Source of the DNA: Glyphotaelius pellucidus
Taxonomy: Eukaryota; Arthropoda; Insecta; Trichoptera; Limnephilidae
DNA: 64,000 bases
Direction of reading: 5' to 3'
NCBI GenBank assembly: GCA_936435175.1
Contig: OW386558.1
Span: forward strand, 18,511,337 to 18,575,336
Shown piece after piece: positions 11,701 to 20,340 of the stretch (position 1 is its first letter; each line of letters begins with the position of its first letter). The translations under genes were made by a program, and so were the position numbers. Below the pieces are notes generated by a model that had not been told where the DNA came from, did not search any database, and saw only the letters and a list, made by a program, of their open reading frames with translations.

Positions 11701-11895
11701 AAACAGCAAAAAGCTTATAATGCAGAACGGAATGCTTAAAAGTGTTTTTGATTTGGCAGAACTGATCCTAAATTTGAACGGAGCCATTCCCAAGATACCT
11801 CCTAAATAAATCACTGGGGTTAATGCATCGAAAATTGAATTTGTCTTGAAAAAGTAGTCAAAAACTCTTTGCCTCCTGGTTACTTGATCCTTCAT
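8710..11895 (-). CDS. GrC: gustatory receptor, 4 exons, intact
   Basis: Gustatory receptor (7tm_7). Exons: 11895-10858 (346 codons), 10766-10698 (23), 9571-9482 (30), 8796-8710 (28 plus TAA), giving 427 residues. The start at 11895 (MKDQVTRRQRVFDYFF) aligns with GrB; an in-frame Met at 11934 would add 13 residues and is less likely. Six hydrophobic segments lie in exon 1, and the last exon carries TTYMVILCQF, a perfect TYxxxxxQF signature, followed by a 13-residue tail absent from GrB. Intron 1 has a GC donor (GAG|GCAAGT) and an ACAG acceptor; introns 2 and 3 use GTAAGG and GTGAGG. Intron 2 holds a LINE fragment and a hairpin, intron 3 a SINE. No frame damage was found. Confidence 0.9.
9080..9455 (+). 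mobile_element. SINE copy in GrC intron 3
   Basis: Landmarks in order: GATTTAGCAGGAGTGCCC, GGGGTGAGGTTTGTCC, ACCTCTCTAGCAGGACTCTC, CAGATTCCTACCCACCCCTC, GATGACATAGGCCCTGAG and a CCTCAGGGCCTCATGTG tail ending in TTAAAAAAG. It is antisense to the gene. The GrD pseudogene has a SINE at the same intron position and orientation, so the insertion predates the GrC/GrD duplication. Confidence 0.8.
10080..10350 (-). mobile_element. LINE fragment in GrC intron 2
   Basis: The minus strand is open over about 88 codons and reads KIRKYADLGNEIKRIWH, then VISATGIIPSSL and MQKPVILNTCRITKDFLN. This motif series is the C-terminal region commonly annotated in arthropod reverse-transcriptase-domain (non-LTR) proteins. 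The RT palm is absent. Codons are mostly intact, with boundaries unclear on both sides. Confidence 0.65.
10374..10418. repeat. 45-nt near-perfect hairpin
   Basis: Arms ACCAGTTACAATAAT and ATTATTGTAACTGGT, extended inward by ATCAT/ATGAT, with one internal mismatch and a 3-nt centre. The outside flanks (TTATTATTATTA and AATAATAATA) also pair imperfectly. It lies in GrC intron 2. Confidence 0.85.
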
Positions 11896-11939
11896 GGTAT
11901 TCTTATTGCTGTAGTCAGAATACAATAACAGCACAACTT

Positions 11940-12285
11940 AGGCTTCAGTAGTTTCCAAGAATTTATTGACGAGGACAATTTTTTTTTAAATTTAAGAGCA
12001 ATATGATGTAATCATTTAACACCCTTCACTAAAAAACAAAGGCTTTTTACGTAATTCCAATGTTAAAGCATTTTAGCTTGATTAGCTTTTAAGGACCTTG
12101 TTGACGATGGCGTGTTTATTAATTTGATGACTTACTCTTTTCTACTCAACACCTTTCGATCAAAATCGAATGTTTAACAAAGGTTTTTTGTTTGCTCTTT
12201 TGTTTATTAGTTTAATTTTAAAGCCTTGAACTACTGAAATTACTGAAATTAATTACGTCTATCGAAGTATACTTACAACACCATC
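11940..12285. repeat. Duplicated 5' flank of GrC
   Basis: Aligns with 17700-18028 upstream of GrD. Shared stretches include AATTTATTGACGAGGACA, AAAATCGAATGTTT, AAAGGTTTTTTGTTTGCTC and GAAATTAATT. This marks the upstream limit of the GrC/GrD segmental duplication. Confidence 0.8.
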
Positions 12286-12924
12286 GCGCGATGCCCTAAA
12301 CTTGATTTTCACAAATTCTAAAATACTGTTAGGCCCGGTGTACCTGTTGGTTATAAGCTTGGCTAGTTTTGAATGTCGAGCTTAGCACAGCTTGGAATAT
12401 GATCCGTAAATAGGCGGAAAGCCTGATGTCACTTTTATTACCTATGAATTATATCGCCTATGAATAATATCGCCTATGAATTTAACAGAGAAAAGTGTTT
12501 ATTTATTTTATTTTGAACTTTTAAGAGTAAAACCTCAAATTGTAATATTTTAATAAATTAAGCCAATATAAGGGAAACTCAATCGGAATTCTGATTTTTC
12601 TATTTTCAGATTTTCGATTGAATTTCGCTAATATTATCTTCATTTAATTAAATGTTTCCTTTTTCCTTAATGCGAGGTATACCCGCTTAAAAAGAAGAAG
12701 AAGAAGAGGTATAAATACGAATGTTAGAGAGAGCGCGCTAATATTAAAAACGATAATATTTAAGTAAAAATTGTGAAGATGTCTCATTTAAAATAGAGCA
12801 AAACACTCGTGGGGTTTGTCTAAAATAGCATTTAATGAAATACGTGAATTTTGTCATGCGTATAACTTGTAAAATAACTGAAAAAAAGTGTTTTAAAAAT
12901 AATTTTAAAGCACTTTTTTCAAAC
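12286..12924. other. Intergenic, no gene seen
   Basis: AT-rich. It contains a short direct repeat (ATCGCCTATGAAT, twice near 12451-12480) and a (GAA)n run near 12692-12708 that resembles the LINE tail at 6140. No coding sequence can be supported. Confidence 0.5.
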
Positions 12925-13094
12925 AAATCAATTTCAATACCAAGATATATCAGGCATCCTTAACATTCTCATAGACAAAATCAATTACAACGCCAAGATT
13001 TATAATAGGCATACTTAACATTGTCACAGACACACACGTAGGCTTTCTCAAAAAAATCAATAACAACGCCAAGATATATCACAGGCATACTTAA
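12925..13094. repeat. Minisatellite, 70-72 bp unit, left part (GrD side)
   Basis: Two to three units (AATACCAAGATATATCAGGC, CATACTTAACATT). The array is interrupted by the TTAA-flanked element and resumes at 14271. Confidence 0.85.
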
Positions 13095-14270
13095 AGGTGG
13101 AACTCCTGCGCCAGAATACACATGAACACTAGCTTGAACCACACTATAAACGTTCTTTGTTTTCCGTCTCCTGCGTTTTTTGAAACATGGTTTGAAAGAT
13201 TGGTGTGAACAGGTGTGAGGTTCGCGCGGGCACACAATTTTGCTGCCTTTCCACGCGTACGCAACTGAACACTTGACGTTTGACGTTTAAATAAATGTTA
13301 AAATATGTTCCGATGAAGAAGAGATGCTACATCAGGGAAAAAACAGAGATTTTTTAATAGATGTTTATTTACCATGAAAGATTTCCGACTAATATCAATT
13401 ATTATGACGTAAAGTTAGTTTTTGAATTTCGAATGCGTAATTAATTACGCATTCGAAATTCAAACGTCAAAAGTCGAGTTCTGTTAAGAAATTTAGCGAT
13501 GATATTGTAGACGAAATATAAAGGAGAACACGCAGATTTCAACTTAGACCTAACCTACCTAACTAGATTTTTATTAGGTATTTATTTATCAGGGAAATAA
13601 TAGAATACCTATTTTAATTGGTCAATTTCTTCCGTGTCTCTGAAACCGATTTATAAATTAATAGACTTTATTTACAAGTGAGTTCACGAAAGATATAATC
13701 ATCCGTTACGACAGTGTTTATTTGCAATTTAAAGTCATAATAGGTATTAGGCTCGCGCGGTTGACATAACCCCAAACGTCATTCGATTTATCTCCGGTAC
13801 CAACCGCTCCGTACGGCTCCTGTAAAAATATGAACATATTTCCCCCCCCCCCCCGCTGGCCCCGCCTGCCTTCCCGCTTCGCGCTATATTGTTAATATTC
13901 ATTATTATATTCGCGCTATATTGTTAATATTCATTATTATATTATAATTTTATTATCAAATATATTTATTATATTGTATTTAGGTATCATAATATTTTAA
14001 ACTAGTGATTATTAAGCTCGCTCATTGCGCATAACTTCAAAAAGTTGTTCGGTTTGATTCTCCATACATGACCGCATCGCGCGGTTCTTGTTAAAATATG
14101 AACACATTTCCCCCCGCCAGCCTTCCCCCTTCGCCCGGGAGATGAATGTTTTCCGTCGCCTCTGGTAAAGCTTGAACACAGGGTTTTTGAACACCAAGTG
14201 TTCAAATTTTCAATGTTTTGGGTGCTGTTCAAGCTAGTGTTCATGTGTATTCTGGCGCAGGATACGCCGC
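13095..14270. mobile_element. TTAA-flanked terminal-inverted-repeat element (piggyBac-like, non-autonomous)
   Basis: The element splits the minisatellite. Both borders are TTAA (13091-13094 and 14271-14274), as after piggyBac-type insertion. Inverted repeats of 36 bp lie at 13104-13139 and 14227-14262 (first bases TCCTGCGCCAGAATACACAT). The outer 8-9 bases are diverged. The interior has no transposase; it holds a perfect palindrome at 13421-13464, a C tract near 13843-13855 and a 32-bp direct repeat near 13880-13940. TTAA use and length suggest a non-autonomous element, but the terminal sequence is not one I recognise. Confidence 0.65.
13421..13464. repeat. Perfect 44-bp palindrome
   Basis: The left half begins TTTGAATTTCGAATGCG and the right half is its exact reverse complement, with no spacer; the centre is at 13442/13443. 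It lies inside the TTAA-flanked element. Confidence 0.97.
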
Positions 14271-14735
14271 TTAACATTCTCATAAACACACACGTAGGCT
14301 TTCTCAAAAAAATCAATAACAACGCCAAGATATATCACAGGCATACTTAACATTCTCATAGACACACACGTAGGCTTTCTCAAACAAATTAATTACAACG
14401 CCAAGATATATCATGGCATACTTAACATTCTCATAGACACTAACGTAGGCTTTCTCAAACAAATTAATTACAATGCCAAGATATATCATGGCATACTTAA
14501 CATTCTCATAGACACAAACGTAGGCTTTCTCAAACAAATTAATTACAACGCCAAGATATATCATGGCATACTTAACATTCCCATAGACACAAACGTAGGC
14601 TTTCTCAAACAAATTAATTACACCGCCAAGATATATCATGGCATACTTAACACACACACGTAGGCTTTCTCAAACAAATTAATTACAACGCCAAGGTATA
14701 TCACAGGCATACTTAACATTCTCATTCAATTTCAA
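14271..14735. repeat. Minisatellite, about 72-bp unit, right part (GrD side)
   Basis: About six units, each with AATTAATTACAACGCCAAGA, a TATATCATGGCATACTTAAC part and an ACGTAGGCTTTCTC end. The 72-bp period keeps one minus frame open for 114 codons (14657-14313) as a 24-residue repeat; there is no sign that it is translated. Confidence 0.9.
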
Positions 14736-14818
14736 CTCTTAACGAACTTAGTTGAAGATGATTTTGTTAATTCTGAATTAGAAATACAAAATCGCAAAAA
14801 TGACAAAAAAAAATATAG

Positions 14819-14910
14819 GCTCCAATGGCCGAGTTGGCTGCCCTAATGGCCGAGTTGGCTGCGTCCCGATAATACCTTCAAGAGATCCTGAGATCGAGTC
14901 CCAGTGACCG
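14819..14910 (+). pseudogene. tRNA-like relic, second copy
   Basis: Paralogue of 8188-8263 with the same flanks (ATCGCAAAAATGACAAAAA before it). The D-arm segment (AATGGCCGAGTTGGCTG) is duplicated in tandem, and the box B region reads GATCGAGTCCC. Clearly non-functional. Confidence 0.65.
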
Positions 14911-15174
14911 TTAACTTTTTTATTGGTCTGTTACAATTTATTAATATAATCTTCTTCAATTACTCGTTACTCGTTTTTAAACCTTTTACATAGAGTTACA
15001 TTATTTTACATTATTCGAGAGTGAGTTTAATATCATAGGTATATTGTATTATCTCTGTCTAATTTAAAGGAATGAAAAATAATTAAGTTTTCAATATGTT
15101 CATGCTGTGTTTATAGGCTATAATTTAGACATATAATGTAATATAAAGCGTGATCAATATAAAATTAAAGCAAT

Positions 15175-15282
15175 TTAAATATTTTCGTGACCACTGAAAC
15201 TCTCTCTTCTTTCGACTGGCGTCATATCAAATCCTTGAGGCATTCTAGAAAAAGCTGAAAAAGAATATTTTTCTGGCTGAAT
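15175..15282 (-). other. Conserved coding-like block downstream of GrD
   Basis: After an AG (TTTACACAAG) there are 35 open codons containing SAFSRMPQGFDMTPVERR, ending in TAA. It aligns in frame with the block after GrC. Confidence 0.35.
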
Positions 15283-15373
15283 CTTGTGTAAATATTAGAT
15301 TTTGCTGGTAGCTGGTTTAATACAATAAGTCTTCGTGGAGTTTCAAATGCACTATTAAGCTTTAGTAAATGCG

Positions 15374-15657
15374 TTTTTTTTTATCTTACTAACACTTTTA
15401 TCTCTACTTTTTATGTTACCGATTTCAGAGGAATTATTCCACGGGCTGATACTTCAACTTCTTTTTTGTATTATGTTAATGTAAGTACTTGCATACTGCT
15501 TACTAATCCCGTACGCATGGACATTGGAGGGTCTAGAGTCTTTCAAATAAATATAGTTTCATTCAATCAAAAATTCTTGACGTGTGCGGTGAAGGAGGAA
15601 ACCAAATGTTTCCTTATAACGTCGTTGGGAAAGTGGTGGGGACCCCTCCAATGTTAC
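15374..15657. mobile_element. Insertion in the GrD 3' flank with a small MITE-like unit
   Basis: About 280 bp absent from the equivalent GrC flank. Its right half (15513-15663) begins ACGCATGGACATTGGAGGG and ends with the inverted form CCCTCCAATGTTACATGCGT, so it looks like a roughly 150-bp MITE. The left half has a splice-acceptor-like ATTTCAG at about 15429. No protein is recognised. Confidence 0.4.
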
Positions 15658-15677
15658 ATGCGTCATTCTCTCCAATC

Positions 15678-17624
15678 TTAGTTTGACGTAGGCAAAATGT
15701 CTTTTGTTTGTTCCTCCTTAAATTGACACAATATTATCATGTATGTTGTTAAAGCACCAGTTACCTGAAAGAAAGGATTTTTTTTTTGGCTTGTTGAGTA
15801 TATCAATTAGGTTTTTTTTTCAATTTATTTACAAATACAAAGTCCTCCACGCAAGATGTTAAATAATGGTGGGTTGTATGGACTTTTCCAATGGAAAATT
15901 ACTCAAAAATAACAAATGGAGTTATAGTACAAAAGAAAAATTATCAATCTAAAATAAGAATACAAAATGGACTTTTGCAAAACCTTAACAAATAAATTTA
16001 TTTAACAAAAAAGTCACGCGGTGGTTTGCTGTGGTTGGTGACTTAGCAGGGGTGCTCTGGTTCACGGAGTGAGGTTTGTCCGGGTCTTGGCAGCGGATGC
16101 GTTTGCCCAACAACTGTGTGGCTGAACGGATCAGCAGAGACTGGTAAAGGGACCTTTTCTCTAGCAGGACTCTCTTAAATCGTCGTTGTGCACCGCAGCG
16201 TGAGGGATGGATTCATACGTCCGTCACTCCTGGACATATTGACTCCCAGATTCCTACCCACCCCTCATACTTTTTTCCCTCCCAAAAATTCCTCTCCTTC
16301 CTTTCCCCAAAACGACCCTCCATGCAGCATCCCCAAAGATGACAAAGATGATTTTTTTTCCTCATATTTAAAAAATATGCTCTATGCTGACATTTGATGA
16401 AGCTGATAAAATTTACAAGTGTTTGTTTTTTTAATAAGTCACCAATATATTATTGCGTATATTCGAGGTGACATATAAATAAAATCTTACTTTGAAAATT
16501 ACGTTTTCGTCAGTTTCAAAAGACAATAAAACATTCACAAGACGAGCGGTTTCTTTAGCCTATAAATTAACAGAATGTAAACAAATTACAAATTAATAAC
16601 ACTATTTTCCAGATAACACAAGAAGAAGCCATTAAAAAACCACTTGCCTCTTCCTCACAATAGTTGCACACGACCGCTACGAAAAACAGATTTACGGCAT
16701 TCGCTAGACACCTTATTATGCGAAGAATGAATATTTGAATTACGCCTTTCGAAAAAATTAATTCGGGTAAAAAAGAAAAAATGAAAAAAATAAAAAATGC
16801 GTTGAATAAAGTATTTAAGAAGGACAAAGTGATGACGGCCAGAAAAATGTGAGAAATAAAATCATTCAGATTGCAGCTACTTTTACAAATAAAGGCGTAA
16901 GATTTCCAAATAAGATCCAATTTCTGTAAATGGTTCGAAGTTGTTGAATTTAATTCGTTTGTTCTCTTGTTGTTAACAACCTTAGAAGTAACGTTCGTAA
17001 GCGGAATCGGTGAAACTATCTGCATCTTGCTAATTTCTCTATTCAAAGTGTGTAAATTTATCCGTATAATAATAATGAACGAACAACCAAAGAATTGAGC
17101 CAGAAATATTGTGAATGATGGCCAAACAACGACGGTAGTTAATTGAAAAAGATTTTTGGACATTGACCGGGCAAACTAATAACTTAAACCCAGTAAAAAT
17201 ACACAGAAAAGAAATTCCAGAATTGATGCAACAAAGAACTTGAATTTCAAAAGAGTGTAACTTCTCTCACAACCCAAATCTTTGAAAATTTCAACAATTT
17301 TTTCAACAATCTCAAAATATTTCGCTAAACACTCCCGATTTCTATAAACCAGAATGTGAATTGTAACTATTGTGACGAAACCACAATAAATTTGAAAGTG
17401 CTCTCGATGGAGGAAGTTCTGGCATATTAATATAAGATATCATACAGCAACAATATAATGAAAACAGCAAAAAGCTAGTAATGCAGAACGGAATGTTTAA
17501 AAGAGTTTTTGATTCGACAGAACTGAGCTTAAATTTGAACGGAGCCATTCCCAGGATTCCTCCTAAACAAATCATTGGAGTCAACGCATCAAAAACTCTT
17601 CGTCCTTTTAACTTGAACTTTCAT
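15678..17624 (-). pseudogene. GrD: gustatory receptor pseudogene
   Basis: Closest relative of GrC. Recognisable exons: 17624-16648, 16559-16491, a stub of exon 3 at 16402 to about 16389, and exon 4 at 15764-15678 (TTYMIILCQF). Damage seen: a 1-nt deletion about 25 nt after the start codon; loss of the roughly 30 nt that in GrC encode DYFFKTNSIF; a deletion with frameshift near 17405; a premature TAG at 17178-17176; and exon 3 cut off after 14 nt, where sequence from the intronic SINE follows. The GC donor of intron 1 (GAG|GCAAGT) is retained. A 50-bp tandem duplication covers the start region. The last exon is intact. Confidence 0.88.
16010..16388 (+). mobile_element. SINE copy in GrD, fused to the exon 3 stub
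   Basis: Same family and orientation as the SINE in GrC intron 3, with similar left flanking sequence (AACAAATAAATTTATTTAAC). Its 3' tail is lost: after GATGACAAAGATG the sequence runs directly into the first 14 bases of GrD exon 3, so one deletion removed the SINE tail, the donor site and most of the exon. Confidence 0.75.
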
Positions 17625-17710
17625 GTTGCTGTGGCAAAAATACAGGACAACTTAGGCTTAACTTGAACTTTCATGTTGCTGTGGCAAGAATACAGGACAA
17701 CTTAGGCTTC
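17611..17710. repeat. 50-bp tandem duplication at the GrD start
   Basis: Two copies (17611-17660 and 17661-17710) starting ACTTGAACTTTCATGTTGCT, differing at only a few bases. It duplicates the start codon region and upstream sequence. Confidence 0.93.
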
Positions 17711-18030
17711 AGTAGCTTCCGAGAATTTATTGACGAGGACATATTTTTATTTTTATTTAAGAGTAATTTGTTATCTTATAATACCTTTCACAAAAAACAA
17801 AAGCTTTTTATGTAATTCCAATGTTTAGCTTTTTAGCATGATTAGCTTTATAGGACCTTGCTGACGATGTGCGTGTTTGTTAATTTGATGACTTACTCTT
17901 TTGTATTCAACGCCTTTCAATCAAAATCGAATGTTTGGCAAAGGTTTTTTGTTTGCTCTTTTGTTTATTCGTTTAATGTTAAATGCTTGAACAGTTATTA
18001 CAGAAATTAATTGCGTCTATCAAAGTATTG

Positions 18031-18175
18031 CAGGGTGCGAGTCTTTTTTAAAATGCGCGACATTTAGTCGGCTGATGTCGTAGCGGAGCGCTAAAGGTCT
18101 CGTTCGAGAGGCGGAACTATAATGTTTTGTACCGACACAGTTTAGTCGCCATCGCATTTATGCTGCCGCACCCTG
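18031..18175. mobile_element. Short MITE with CAGGGTGCG ends
   Basis: Terminal inverted repeat CAGGGTGCG...CGCACCCTG over 145 bp, GC-rich against its flanks. AAAGTA occurs on both sides (18022-18027 and 18177-18182). It lies where the homology between the GrC and GrD 5' flanks ends. The CAGGG terminus is compatible with hAT-like MITEs, but an 8-bp target duplication is not clear. Confidence 0.5.
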
Positions 18176-20340
18176 TAAAGTAAGAATAAAATTTGTAGGG
18201 CGAAAACATATATTTTATGAAGGGAAAATACGTACAGTGAATTGCATTTTTTAAATTTTAAATAAATGTATAAATATATAAATAAAGGCCGTAAGCTAGA
18301 TATACTAGAATCTTTAGAAATTTCCCGCTTAACTAAAAAAATAGACCATAAATTTGTAATGAATAAACAATTAGAGTTATTTGCTAAGTCTCCACTTTGT
18401 ATCCATTGTAATTTTCATAATAAGTAATTTCGAAATTAAAATATGTATTTAGTTTATATAATGACCATTCCTACTCCAATGTAAACATGTATCCCTTCAA
18501 AAAGCAATCAAAAAATCCCATGCATCATAAATATAATAACAATTTGACAATAAAATTAGGTCATTAATAATTCATATTACTTGTAAGGTTTTTCCTGAAC
18601 ACTATTGAAGTGAGCTATGTAATGGTTCAGTGTTGTTTGAACAAGTAGACGAGGAAATTTTTTTTTTAAATATTTAAATTCGATCATATTACTGACCTCT
18701 GTTGAGGGTGTTTGAAAACGAAATTGAAGGAGTCTGTAATAAAATACGGATTAATTATCGCGTGGGAGGTGCTAGACTATCGGAGATGTAAAACGTTGGA
18801 CAAATTGGAAATGATAAATTAACAATTATTGTGAGCACAACGAATAGCGAGAGAGAGGCGGGGCTAACGTTTATCTGGTTCAAGGAGCAGAGAGTTCTCA
18901 CGAAATCCATGGTATGGAATGCGGACCCTTATGAATTTGATCATAACTCACTTCATGATGACCAAAAATAAGAAATTGATAACTGTTGAAATTCGGGACC
19001 GAGACTCTATTGAGATTTTGAAAAAGATCGTTCAGGAAGTAGATTTTGGGTTAATTATGAACTTTTGCGTTTCAGTTATTAGGAGCGACATGTGGAAGGT
19101 TTACGATCTCTTGTACATAAGTGACGTTCTAAGAGATTGACAGGTAACATGATTTTGGCCCTTTGAAGAGGTCATCAAGCCGGAATCACCACTCTAGGTT
19201 ACGTACAAAATAGTGGAAAAAGTAATTAGCCAAATGCATAAAATTTAACGGCCTGTCTAATTCTAAATTTATTTACAAATTCGAGTGTGATTTTTGAAGA
19301 GATCAATAAAACATTTTGACAGTTATTAGATTTTTCGGGAGAACAGGACGATAAGATGTGGGAGGTTACTAAGTAGAGATGCAAAGGACAGAGACAGATT
19401 AGGCCATGGTGGTGATAAATGGCCATAAATGAAAATCGAAATCAATAAAAATGTGAGTTTAATACTGGGGAAAGCCTTACGGGCGTTGCTATTTGTTTAA
19501 AGAGAGAGTTTGTCAGTATATAATGCCCACACACTCACAAATACGGAAAACACAAGGGAGAATACATATTATTCGTAGAATAATGCGTAGAATAAAATTC
19601 CTTCGCGTAAGGTTATAAAATAATGATAATAATAACAAATTATTCCAGAATGTATGCAGGGGTAGTGCGATGTAATACATTTATTTTGAGTGGGAGAAAA
19701 TGTCCTACGACAAGAGTAAGTCGAGCGCGTGGTCCACCCCTGTTTTATTTTGCTAGACCGAGATAGTTGGGACTTCAAGATTTCAAGGGTTGTGACGGTG
19801 ACAAACGCAGAAGGATGGAAGGTGCAGGAAGCGATTGTGGTGGATGGCAAGCTAGTAAATACGACTCAAAGTTGCATGAACTTATTTTGATTGATGGGAG
19901 ATTTTCGTTTTAAATAGGCAGTTTTTTTATAACAAGACGGTCAGTGAAAGACAGTCAGGAGTCAGTGAGCGGAACTCAGTGAACGAACACGGTTAAGTCT
20001 GGAAGTTTTGGTTCTAACCAGCTCGTAGCAACGGTTAATTAACCTCAGTGAAAACAGATAGTGGTAATTTTATTAAAAGGGAGTCCGGAGTTCGAAGATC
20101 GGTGCGACCCGTTGAGTTTAAAATTCGTAAATTATAGAAATAATACAAGTTCGTGAATTATTGCAACGCAACGTAATAAGAAAAAAAGCACATAGTTGAA
20201 GTTACCGTAATTAAAAATAAAGTTAGTTTATCGGATTAAATTCAGTGTTATAATCGCTTGGTAAAATTATATCTTATAAAAATTTGTGATTTATTCCAAT
20301 AAAATAAGCTTGGAGTGTAGGAGTTGGTTAATAATATTAC
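18176..20340. other. Intergenic, no gene supported
   Basis: AT-rich with scattered short ORFs (for example 18919-19140 +) that I cannot assign. Around 19940-20300 the sequence resembles a retroelement leader (repeated AGTCAGTGA-type words, then long AT-rich DNA), but no paired LTR was found. Confidence 0.4.

Noticed and set aside
14313..14657. 114-codon minus ORF with a 24-residue hydrophobic repeat
   Set aside because: The minisatellite period (72 bp) is a multiple of three, so an open frame is expected by chance; no gene context.
19940..20340. LTR or leader of a BEL/gypsy element
   Set aside because: No second LTR, primer site or downstream pol could be found.
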